8,343 bases of DNA, from contig CAMLFP010000247.1 of NCBI GenBank assembly GCA_946479335.1, positions 1-8,343 on the forward strand. The letters run 5' to 3'. The DNA is from an uncultured Archangium sp. Its GTDB lineage: Bacteria > Myxococcota > Myxococcia > Myxococcales > Myxococcaceae. Positions 1 to 6,167 of the stretch are shown here, piece by piece (position 1 is the stretch's first letter; each line of letters opens with the position of its first letter). A program made the translations under genes and the position numbers. The notes under the pieces were generated by a model that searched no databases, was not told the origin of the DNA, and was given only the letters and a program-made list of their open reading frames with translations.

Positions 1-187
1 CGAGGCGCCCGTCACCGTGCCCGTCGACGGCACGCTGGTGGTGATGGGCAACGACGTCGCCGAGTACACGACCGACGTGGGCGAGCCTGTGCGCGAAGGC
101 TTCGGCTGGCTGTGGAGCGCAACGGGCAACGTCACGGTGCACAGCAAGGCATGCACGTACACGCACCTGTTCGTCACGCGCGAATAG
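1..187 (+). CDS. 3' end of an unidentified gene (partial, 5' end outside window)
   Basis: An open frame enters from the left edge, with its first complete codon at base 2, and ends at a TAG at 185-187, giving about 61 residues. The fragment has many Val, Thr and Gly residues and reads like a beta-rich extracytoplasmic domain, ending with a Trp-containing segment (GWLWSATGNVTVHSKACTYT). There is one cysteine and no membrane helix. Codon use is GC-rich at third positions like the neighbouring genes, which supports real coding. I do not recognise the family and the fragment is too short to assign a function. The next gene starts 10 bases after its stop (or 22 if the second ATG is used), so the two may be co-transcribed. 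Confidence 0.6.
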   Translation, partial: EAPVTVPVDGTLVVMGNDVAEYTTDVGEPVREGFGWLWSATGNVTVHSKACTYTHLFVTRE

Positions 188-197
188 GCTCGCCGCC

Positions 198-734
198 ATG
201 GAGTCGCCGATGCGCATCTGGGCGCGCTCCCTGCTGGCGCTCTGCAACACACTGCTCGCGCTGGCGATGTTCGGCCTCGCGATCATCGCGTTCGCCAGCG
301 GTCGCGAGCATTACGTGGGGAGTTCCGTCTGGTTGAGGGTCATTCCGTGTCTGATGTTCGCGGCGCTCTTCGGCCTGCTCACCCACAACGCCGCGAAGCG
401 CCGGGGTCGCGTGCTGCAGACGGTGGTCTCCGTCGGCGCGCTCGGGCTGTCGATGATGACCGACTGGTGGTCGACGCCGGCGCTCTACGGCGTGTCGTCG
501 CTGCTCATCGTCTGGTGGCTCGGCGACTACGAGAGCAGCGGCCCGACGCCGGCGAAGCGACTCCCGGGAACGCCGCACGAGGTCGCGCGCTTCATGTGGC
601 GTCGCGGAGACAGCTACGACGCGATCCGCGCCGAACTCTCCGCGCGGCAGCTGCCCGCCGACGAGATTGAGAAGCTCGTCTACGCGCTCACCGTCGAAGA
701 AGAGGCGCGTCAGCGGGCGACGCCGCCCACCTGA
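198..734 (+). CDS. Small four-helix integral membrane protein with cytoplasmic C-terminal domain, function unknown
   Basis: This 178-residue protein has four hydrophobic stretches, at about residues 11-33, 43-63, 71-89 and 93-109. They are followed by a soluble, charged, helical tail (about 122-172) that begins after a Pro/Gly-rich linker. The basic run AAKRRGR (65-71) between helices 2 and 3 suggests a cytoplasmic loop, which would put both termini in the cytoplasm. The tail has the pattern of two short amphipathic helices (EVARFMWRRG, then DAIRAELSARQLPADEIEKLV), but I cannot assign it to a named family. The start is uncertain: the ATG at 210 (Met5) has a GGAG six bases upstream at 200-203, whereas the ATG at 198 has no clear ribosome-binding site, so 210 may be the real start. 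It lies between an unidentified gene and a putative lipoprotein on the same strand. Confidence 0.75.
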   Translation: MESPMRIWARSLLALCNTLLALAMFGLAIIAFASGREHYVGSSVWLRVIPCLMFAALFGLLTHNAAKRRGRVLQTVVSVGALGLSMMTDWWSTPALYGVSSLLIVWWLGDYESSGPTPAKRLPGTPHEVARFMWRRGDSYDAIRAELSARQLPADEIEKLVYALTVEEEARQRATPPT

Positions 735-779
735 GCGACTCCCTTCGCATGGGAAGCAGATCGGGCTACGGCGGCGCGC

Positions 780-1196
780 ATGAGACGACTGATGATCCCG
801 CTCCTGCTCGCGTTCTCGGCCTGCCTGCAGCCGCTCCACCGGTACGCGCTGAGCCCGCTGAGCGGCACCGACGAGGAGCGCACCACCGCGCTCGCCCGCG
901 CCTTCGCCGCCGCCGGAGCCGAACCCGAGGTCACCGACGCCCGCCTCGCGATGGTCGCCAGCGCCTGGCAGACGCCGTACGGGAGCAGTCAGGGCTCGAC
1001 GTGGACGCGCCGGTGGGTCGCGACCTTCGACCAGATGGGCGCCGTCACCATCCGCGCGGAGATCAAAATCTGCCGCGTGTTCCAGGGCTGCACCGACCTC
1101 AAGGGCGAGGCGGCGCCGCAAGACATCGACGCGCTCGACGAGTTCGCGCACGAGGTCGCGCGCTCGCTGAACGTCGCCGTCAACGTCGCGCCGTGA
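780..1196 (+). CDS. Putative small lipoprotein, function unknown
   Basis: This 138-residue protein starts with a short lipoprotein-type signal: Arg2-Arg3, a hydrophobic core (LMIPLLLAFSA) and Cys15 as the probable lipidated residue. The lipobox (FSAC) has Phe at -3, where Leu is usual, so lipidation is likely but not certain. The mature part is small, with two further cysteines (in KICRVFQGC, near residues 98 and 104) that could form a disulfide. It ends in an amphipathic helix (DALDEFAHEVARSLNVAV). The spacing, and a hydrophilic domain ending in a helix, suggest a periplasmic or outer-membrane-facing accessory protein. No family is recognised. It follows the membrane protein by 45 bases and could share its transcript. 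Met1 was preferred over Met5 (792) because it keeps the positive n-region. No clear ribosome-binding site is seen. Its stop lies 7 bases from the purB stop on the other strand. Confidence 0.7.
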   Translation: MRRLMIPLLLAFSACLQPLHRYALSPLSGTDEERTTALARAFAAAGAEPEVTDARLAMVASAWQTPYGSSQGSTWTRRWVATFDQMGAVTIRAEIKICRVFQGCTDLKGEAAPQDIDALDEFAHEVARSLNVAVNVAP

Positions 1197-1206
1197 GCGT
1201 CGCTCA
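1194..1206. repeat. 13-base palindrome joining two convergent stop codons
   Basis: TGAGCG-T-CGCTCA is a perfect inverted repeat with six-base arms. Its left end is the TGA stop of the + strand lipoprotein gene and its right end, read on the - strand, is the TGA stop of purB. As RNA it could form at most a five-base stem with a three-base loop, without a U-tract. It is therefore a poor intrinsic terminator, and half of it follows automatically from having two facing TGA codons. Confidence 0.6.
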
Positions 1207-2634
1207 GAGGATGTCGCCGGGCCGGTAGGCCGCTTCCTTCGGGAAGCGCGCGGTGACGGCCTCCACCTTGCGCACCACCGCCTGCACCTGCGCGACGGCG
1301 GCGCCGGTGAACTCGATGGGCGCGGCGACCAGCGACGCGAGCTGCGCCTGCGTGAGGCCCAGCCGCTTGTCGGCCGCCAGCCGCGCGAAGACGTCGTTCT
1401 CCTTCTGGCCGCGGCGCATCGCGAGCGCGGTGCCCACCGCTGCTTCCTTGATGGCCTCGTGCGCCACTTCACGGCCAACGCCGTTGCGCACCGCCGCCAT
1501 CAACACCTTCGTCGTCGCCAGGAACGGCAGGTAGCGCTCCAGCTCACGCTGGATCACCGCGGGGAACGCGCCGAACTCATCGAGGATGGTGAGGAACGTC
1601 TCGAAGAGCCCATCACACGCGAAGAACGCGTCGGGCAGCGCGACCCGGCGCACCACCGAGTCGGACACGTCACCTTCATTCCATTGGTCTCCCGCGAGCT
1701 CGCTCACCATCGAGAGGTAGCCGCGCAACACGACGGAGAGGCCGTTCACGCGCTCGGAAGATCTCGAGTTCATCTTGTGCGGCATCGCCGATGAACCGAC
1801 CTGCCCTTCCTTGAAGCCCTCGGTGACCAGCTCGTTGCCCGCCATGAGGCGAATGGTGGTGACCAGGTTGCTGGGGCCCGCCGAGAGCTGAACCAGCGTG
1901 GAGAGCACGTCGAAGTCGAGGCTGCGCGGGTACACCTGCCCGACCGAGGTCAGCACGTGGCTGAAGCCGAGGTGCTCCGCGACGCGCTGCTCGAGCTGCG
2001 CCAGCTTTGCTTCGTCGCCGTCGAGGAGGTCCAGCATGTCTTGCGCGGTGCCCATCGGGCCCTTGATGCCGCGCAGCGGGTAGCGCGCGAGGAGCTCCTC
2101 GAGGCGCGTGAAGGCGATGAGCAGCTCGTCGGCGATGGTGGCGAAGCGCTTGCCCAGCGTGGTGGCCTGCGCGGCGACGTTGTGCGAACGCCCGGCCATC
2201 ACCGTGAGCTGGTGCTCGCTGGCGAGGCGCGCGAGGCGGGCCAGCGCCGCCACCACCCGCCCGCGGATCAACTTGAGCGACGCGAGCTGCTGGAGCTGCT
2301 CCACGTTCTCGGTGAGATCGCGGCTGGTCATGCCCTTGTGCACGTGCTCGTGCCCGGCGAGCGCGGAGAACTCCTCGATGCGCGCCTTCACGTCGTGGCG
2401 CGTGACGCGCTCCCGCTTCGCGATGGAGTCGAGGTCGACCTGCTGCAGCACGCGCTCGTAGGCCTCGATGGCGCCGTCGGGCACCGCGATGCCGAGATCC
2501 TTCTGCGCCTTGAGCACCGCGAGCCACAACCGCCGCTCGAGGATGATCTTCTCTGCGGGAGACCACAGCGCCGTGAGCTCCTTCGACGCGTACCGGCTGG
2601 CGAGCACGTTGGGGACGACCATGCGCAGGGCCAT
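1204..2634 (-). CDS. purB: Adenylosuccinate lyase
   Basis: This cytoplasmic enzyme of purine synthesis makes two fumarate-releasing cuts: SAICAR to AICAR, and adenylosuccinate to AMP. It belongs to the fumarase/aspartase superfamily and is normally a homotetramer with active sites shared between subunits. The superfamily signature GSSAMPHKMN is at residues 280-289, with Ser282 as the likely catalytic base on the mobile loop. RSHNVAAQATTLGKRF (149-164) carries His151, the likely general acid. The substrate-binding motif HKGMTSRDLTEN is at 99-110. The length of 476 residues is full for the family. The start at 2634 adds MALR before MVVPNVLASRYAS. Homologues I recall begin close to the second Met, so the ATG at 2622 is the more probable start; neither has a good Shine-Dalgarno. 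The motif wording resembles the actinobacterial-type PurB. It lies 94 bases downstream of the binding-protein gene, with a possible hairpin between, so it may have its own promoter. Confidence 0.95.
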   Translation of the reverse strand: MALRMVVPNVLASRYASKELTALWSPAEKIILERRLWLAVLKAQKDLGIAVPDGAIEAYERVLQQVDLDSIAKRERVTRHDVKARIEEFSALAGHEHVHKGMTSRDLTENVEQLQQLASLKLIRGRVVAALARLARLASEHQLTVMAGRSHNVAAQATTLGKRFATIADELLIAFTRLEELLARYPLRGIKGPMGTAQDMLDLLDGDEAKLAQLEQRVAEHLGFSHVLTSVGQVYPRSLDFDVLSTLVQLSAGPSNLVTTIRLMAGNELVTEGFKEGQVGSSAMPHKMNSRSSERVNGLSVVLRGYLSMVSELAGDQWNEGDVSDSVVRRVALPDAFFACDGLFETFLTILDEFGAFPAVIQRELERYLPFLATTKVLMAAVRNGVGREVAHEAIKEAAVGTALAMRRGQKENDVFARLAADKRLGLTQAQLASLVAAPIEFTGAAVAQVQAVVRKVEAVTARFPKEAAYRPGDIL

Positions 2635-2699
2635 AGCACCGAGAGGTACCCGCGGGCCCCTCGCCGTGCCGTGAACAAGGGGGCTGAAGTCGAGTTCGA

Positions 2700-2716
2700 C
2701 CGTGCGCTGCGCACGG
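2700..2716 (-). terminator. Possible hairpin terminator after the substrate-binding-protein gene
   Basis: CCGTGCGC-T-GCGCACGG is a perfect inverted repeat with eight-base arms, starting 12 bases past the TAG stop (2729-2731) of the binding-protein gene in the direction of transcription. As RNA it gives a seven-base GC-rich stem with a three-base loop. No U-run follows, so if it terminates transcription it is of the weak, U-less kind. It could equally be an RNA-stabilising 3' end. A smaller inverted repeat (GTCGA-GT-TCGAC, 2689-2700) abuts it. The rest of 2635-2688 shows no convincing promoter for purB. Confidence 0.4.
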
Positions 2717-2728
2717 AACAGCGCGGCG

Positions 2729-3658
2729 CTACTCCACCACCTTCACCGCGAGGTTCTGCCGCGCGGCGAACGTCATCGCGTCGAGCGCGATCGCCTCGGC
2801 CGCGCCCAGCTTCTTCGCGGTGGTGAGGTTCAGGTTCAGCTCCAGCCCCTCGGGGTTCGCCACCGCCAGCGCGCCAGGGTCGACCTTCTCCACCAGCACC
2901 CGGTTCGCGAGCCGCCCCGCCTGCTGCCCAATCGCCAGCGGCGCAGGCGCGAGCGCGAAGAGCGCGCCCTGTTTCACCTGTGCGGGCGCGAGGCCCACCG
3001 CGGGCACCTTCTCCTCGAGGCTCCACGCGATGAGGCGCTCCACCACCGCCGCGTTGCCCACCGTCTTGTCGGAGATGATGAGCAGCGCGTCGACCTGCCC
3101 GCGCGCGCCCGACAGCACCTTCTCCAGCTTCGTCGGCGAGTCGAGGTCGAGCGGCACCAGCTTCAACCCGCGCGCTGACGCCGCCGACGCCGCGTTCTCC
3201 AGCATCGCCTTCGAGAACCGCGGGTCGTTCACCACGCCCACGCGCTTCGCCTTCGGCTGCACCGCGCGCAGCGCCGAGAGCTCCATCGAGAGGTCGGAGG
3301 TCAACGCGATGCCCGTCGTGTTCTGCCCTTCGATCTCGTACTTCTCGAAGTACGGCACCATGGTGAAGAGCACCGGCACGTCGGTCAGCTGCCGGCGCGC
3401 GGCGACCGCGGCCGCGGGCCCGATGGCCAGCACCAGCGCGGGCTTCGACTGCGCGACGGCCTTCAACGCATCACTCGCGGCGTCGCTGCCCGACTCCAGC
3501 GTCACCTCGTCGACGTGCGCCTTCACCTCGGCCGAGAAGCCCGCCACCACCTGCGCGTAGGCCGACAACGGAGACGACTTCACCACCACCACGCGCGGCC
3601 GCTCGCCAGCGAACGCCGGCAGCGCCAGCGTCAGCGTCAGTGCAAGTCGGCGCAGCAT
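2729..3658 (-). CDS. Periplasmic substrate-binding protein, ABC_sub_bind (PF04392-like), orphan
   Basis: This 309-residue secreted protein has a Sec signal peptide (MLRRLALTLTLALPAFA, cleavage after residue 17 at AFA-GE) and no lipobox cysteine. The mature protein has the two-lobed alpha/beta pattern of a type I periplasmic binding protein: strand RVVVVKSS (22-29), LVLAIGPAAAVAAR (76-89), VPVLFTMV (94-101), KRVGVVNDPR (138-147), VDALLIISDKTVG (189-201) and VPAVGLAPAQVKQGALFAL (218-236). The C-terminal LNLNLTTAKKLG (274-285) is the tail motif common in the ABC_sub_bind family, some members of which bind amino acids or other small ligands. The ATG at 3658 was chosen over more upstream in-frame codons because it begins the signal peptide, and a GAGG lies 10 bases upstream. 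This start sits inside the kinase gene, a 22-base overlap in another frame. No permease or ATPase partner is in the window, so a role as a ligand sensor for the kinase is possible but inferred. The ligand cannot be read from the sequence. Confidence 0.85.
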   Translation of the reverse strand: MLRRLALTLTLALPAFAGERPRVVVVKSSPLSAYAQVVAGFSAEVKAHVDEVTLESGSDAASDALKAVAQSKPALVLAIGPAAAVAARRQLTDVPVLFTMVPYFEKYEIEGQNTTGIALTSDLSMELSALRAVQPKAKRVGVVNDPRFSKAMLENAASAASARGLKLVPLDLDSPTKLEKVLSGARGQVDALLIISDKTVGNAAVVERLIAWSLEEKVPAVGLAPAQVKQGALFALAPAPLAIGQQAGRLANRVLVEKVDPGALAVANPEGLELNLNLTTAKKLGAAEAIALDAMTFAARQNLAVKVVE

Positions 3659-6087
3659 CGGAAACCGACCTCGGAAGAACGCGAGAACGACGCGCCGTTC
3701 TTTCGAGCCGAACAGCGCACGGCGTAGTCGCCGCTGGCGAAGGAGCCGCCCTTGATGATCTTCTCCTCCGTCCACTCCGCGACGTTGCCTGACAGGTCGG
3801 CGACGCCGTACACGCTGCGGCACTTCGAGAACGCGCCGGCCTTCGCCACGTTGCGCGGGTCACCGATGTCGTCTTCGGTGTTGCAGGTGTCGGGGTTGAA
3901 CGTGCCGCCATACGGCCACTTCGCGCCACCGGTGCCCTTGCACGCCTTCTCCCACTCGGCCTCGGCGCACAGGCGCTTGCCCTGCGCGTCGCACAGCCGC
4001 TTCGCGTCGGCGTAGGGGATGCTGGCCGTCGGCGAGGCGCCCTTGCGGTTCGGGTACTCGTAGACGTCGATGCAGAAGGCCGCGACCTCCACGCTGGCGA
4101 GCTGCTTCTCGTCGAAGCTCATCATCGGGTCGCCAGACGCGGTGCCCATCTTGAACGCACCCGCCGCGACCGCGCGCATGCCGTCGGGGCACGTGCCGCT
4201 CGCCGCGGCCGTCGGCGCCGCCGCCTTCTCGGGAGTCGCCGCCTTCTTCTCGGCCGCGGCCTTCTCGGCGGCCAGGCGCTTCTCTTCCAGCGCGGCCTTC
4301 TTCTCCTCGGCGGCCTTCTCGGCAGCCAGGCGCTTCTCTTCGGCCTGGGCCTTCTTCTCCTCCGCGGCCTTCTCGGCGGCGGCGGTCATCGCGGCGCGCA
4401 GCGCGTCGGCCTTCTCCTTCTTCGTCTGCGGCTTCTTCGCTTCGGCGGCGAGGCGCTCGGCTTCGGCCTTCTCCGCCGCGGCCTTGTCGGCGGCGGCCTT
4501 CTCGTCAGCCGCCTTCTGCGCGGCGAGCTTCTCCTCCGAGTCCTTCGCGGCCTTCAGCTCGGCGGCGCGGCGCTCGGCCTCGCGTTCGATTTCATCGGCC
4601 GTCGGCAGCGGCGTGGGCACGGCCACCACCGGCGGAGGCTGCGGCGTCACCTTGTTGCGCTGAATCAGCCACCAACCGCCACCCGCGCCGACCCCGACGC
4701 CGGCGAAGATGAGGAGCCCGACCAACAGCCAGGTGTTGTTGCTCTTCTGCGGCTTGGCGAACGTCGACGGCGGAGGCCCCAGCGTCACCGGCGGCAGCGC
4801 AGCCACCGACTCGGGCGGCGGCGGAGGCGGCAGCTCCGGAGGCGGCGGCAACACCGTCGCCACCATCGCCTTGGTCTCGACCTGATCGGGGTCCTCGGTG
4901 ACGAACTCCTCCGAGTTGATGATCGCCGTGGGGACGCGGTCTTTCCCGTCTTCGCGCACCGTCTCGGGGAGCTCGAGCTCGCCGGTCTCGATGGGCGGCG
5001 GCGGCGGCCCTGACGGCAGGTCGGGGATGGGCGGAGGCGGCTTCTCGCGGCGCGGCGAGAGCTGCAGCATGCCGCTCTGCGTGCGAGGGCGCGGCGGCGG
5101 CGCGATGCCGCTGGCCGGCTCCGGGCGCGACGGCGCGAGCGGCGGCGGCGCCCCCTTCTTCGCCAACGCCGAGAGCTCCCCCATGAACTCGCCCGCGCTC
5201 TTGAACCGCGCGTTGGGGTTCTGGTTGAGCGCGCGGCGGTACAGGCCTTCGATGGCCGGCGGCACCTCGGGGTTGCGCCGCCCGAGCTCGGGGATGGCGC
5301 CGTCAGGCGTGAGGCCGGAGAGCATCTCGCCGAGGATGACGCCCACGGAGTAGATGTCGGCGCGGCCGTCGATCTCACTGCCGCCGACCAGCTCCGGCGC
5401 GAGGTAGCGGTCGGCCTTGCGCGCCTTCATCGCCTGCACGAAGGGCAGCCGCGGCAACGCCAGCGCGAGCCCGAAGTCGGTGATCTTGAGCAGGTCGGGC
5501 AGCACCAGCACGTTCTCGGGCTTCAGGTCGCTGTGCGGGCCGACCTTGTGCGCGCCGTCGAGCGCCGCGCAGATCTGCGAGAGGATCGGCTCGATTTCAC
5601 CGAGCGAGAAGAACTGACCCTTCTGCAGCCGCAGGTCGATGATCTTCCGCAGCGTCAGGCCGTCGAGGAACTGCGAGGTGAAGTACGGGCGCTCCGCGTC
5701 TTCGCCCTCCTCGTACACGCGCACGATGTTGGGGTGCGAGAGCTTGCGCGCCAGCCGCAGCTGCTTGCCGAACTGCTTCCGCTCCTCCGGCGACTGCAGC
5801 AGCTTGGGGTTCAACACCTTCAGCGCGACCTCGACGTCGACCTCCTTGTCGTGCGCGCGGAAGACGAAGCCCAGCGGGCCTGCGCCAGCGATGTCCTTGA
5901 TGAGGTAGCGCTCGGCGACGAGGTCTTGCGGTTTGTACGGCGCGCCCTCCAGCGAGTTCGCCGACGGGCGCCGCCGGCTGAAGGTACCTGTCGCGTTGCG
6001 TTGGCCGCCGGTCGTCAGGTTCTGCCCACACGTCGGACACTTTTCAGCGGTGTCTGGCGAGTGGGTGCCACAGCGGTAGCAGAGCAA
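3637..6087 (-). CDS. Transmembrane Ser/Thr kinase-like protein: zinc ribbon, kinase, TM, coiled arm, FGE/SUMF1 domain
   Basis: The protein has 816 residues. Order: zinc ribbon (Cys3, 6, 17, 20); protein kinase fold (about 57-308); Pro-rich linker (313-448); one membrane helix (452-475); Ala/Lys/Glu-rich helical arm (498-625); formylglycine-generating-enzyme/sulfatase-modifying-factor domain (632-816). Kinase motifs seen are the Gly-loop GAGPLG (68-73), Lys90 in VALK, Asp187 and Asn192 in HSDLKPEN, DFG at 204-206 and APE at 230-232. Two residues are unusual: Ser186 replaces the HRD Arg, and Gln109 occupies the alpha-C Glu position. The FGE domain has ten cysteines and conserved landmarks (FCIDVYEYPN, GNVAEW, GGSF, GFRC). 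It has Cys792 but Asp787 where human FGE has its first active-site Cys, so oxidase activity is unlikely. Expected topology is N-in, kinase cytoplasmic, arm and FGE domain periplasmic. The start is TTG at 6087: an in-frame stop at 6118-6120 excludes anything much longer, and the zinc ribbon begins at once. AGAAGG lies 9 bases upstream. The gene overlaps the downstream binding-protein gene by 22 bases. Confidence 0.92.
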   Translation of the reverse strand: MLCYRCGTHSPDTAEKCPTCGQNLTTGGQRNATGTFSRRRPSANSLEGAPYKPQDLVAERYLIKDIAGAGPLGFVFRAHDKEVDVEVALKVLNPKLLQSPEERKQFGKQLRLARKLSHPNIVRVYEEGEDAERPYFTSQFLDGLTLRKIIDLRLQKGQFFSLGEIEPILSQICAALDGAHKVGPHSDLKPENVLVLPDLLKITDFGLALALPRLPFVQAMKARKADRYLAPELVGGSEIDGRADIYSVGVILGEMLSGLTPDGAIPELGRRNPEVPPAIEGLYRRALNQNPNARFKSAGEFMGELSALAKKGAPPPLAPSRPEPASGIAPPPRPRTQSGMLQLSPRREKPPPPIPDLPSGPPPPPIETGELELPETVREDGKDRVPTAIINSEEFVTEDPDQVETKAMVATVLPPPPELPPPPPPESVAALPPVTLGPPPSTFAKPQKSNNTWLLVGLLIFAGVGVGAGGGWWLIQRNKVTPQPPPVVAVPTPLPTADEIEREAERRAAELKAAKDSEEKLAAQKAADEKAAADKAAAEKAEAERLAAEAKKPQTKKEKADALRAAMTAAAEKAAEEKKAQAEEKRLAAEKAAEEKKAALEEKRLAAEKAAAEKKAATPEKAAAPTAAASGTCPDGMRAVAAGAFKMGTASGDPMMSFDEKQLASVEVAAFCIDVYEYPNRKGASPTASIPYADAKRLCDAQGKRLCAEAEWEKACKGTGGAKWPYGGTFNPDTCNTEDDIGDPRNVAKAGAFSKCRSVYGVADLSGNVAEWTEEKIIKGGSFASGDYAVRCSARKNGASFSRSSEVGFRCCADLH
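4210..4371 (-). repeat. Three tandem 54-base units encoding 18-residue helical repeats
   Basis: Within the kinase gene's coiled arm, residues 573-590 (KAAEEKKAQAEEKRLAAE) are repeated almost exactly at 591-608 (KAAEEKKAALEEKRLAAE) and degenerately at 609-626. In DNA these are 4318-4371, 4264-4317 and 4210-4263, a 54-base period. The first two units are also near-identical at nucleotide level, which points to recent duplication and makes the copy number a likely site of length variation between strains. The heptad-like pattern suits an alpha-helical spacer resembling TolA domain II. Confidence 0.75.
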
Positions 6088-6136
6088 CGGAGGAGACCTT
6101 CTTCGGTGGCGTGGGGGTCAGCGGTAAAACACTTTG

Positions 6137-6166
6137 AATTTAGACCACATTGTAGGCGGCCAGCAA
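6137..6166 (-). promoter_or_regulatory. Candidate sigma-70-type promoter for the kinase gene
   Basis: The 80 bases between the dut stop and the kinase start contain a conspicuously AT-richer patch (6121-6170). On the - strand, TTGCTG (6161-6166) and TAAATT (6137-6142) are spaced 18 bases apart and would start transcription about 40 bases before the TTG codon. The match is modest, and myxobacterial promoters often diverge from consensus. An AT patch in otherwise very GC-rich DNA is the stronger part of the evidence. Confidence 0.35.
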
Positions 6167-6167
6167 T

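Noticed and set aside
174..1478. Long open frame (434 codons) on the - strand opposite the two small + genes and the purB 3' end
   Set aside because: It is Arg/Ala-rich with no recognisable motif, crosses the boundary of three better-supported genes, and is what GC-rich antisense frames typically produce.
1957..2826. A 289-codon + strand frame rich in Leu, Glu and Arg that looks like a coiled coil
   Set aside because: It is the antisense mirror of purB, whose catalytic motifs are unmistakable; the apparent helix is a by-product of purB codons.
3659..3823. An N-terminal extension of the binding-protein gene (55 more codons, upstream start)
   Set aside because: The extension is Arg-rich, lies wholly inside the kinase gene's FGE domain in another frame, and would bury the clear Sec signal peptide that begins at 3658.
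4785..5378. Proline-rich linker DNA (many GGC/GGA repeats) as a simple-sequence or phase-variable tract
   Set aside because: The repeats are irregular and in frame, as expected of Pro-rich kinase linkers, and no homopolymer long enough for slippage is present.
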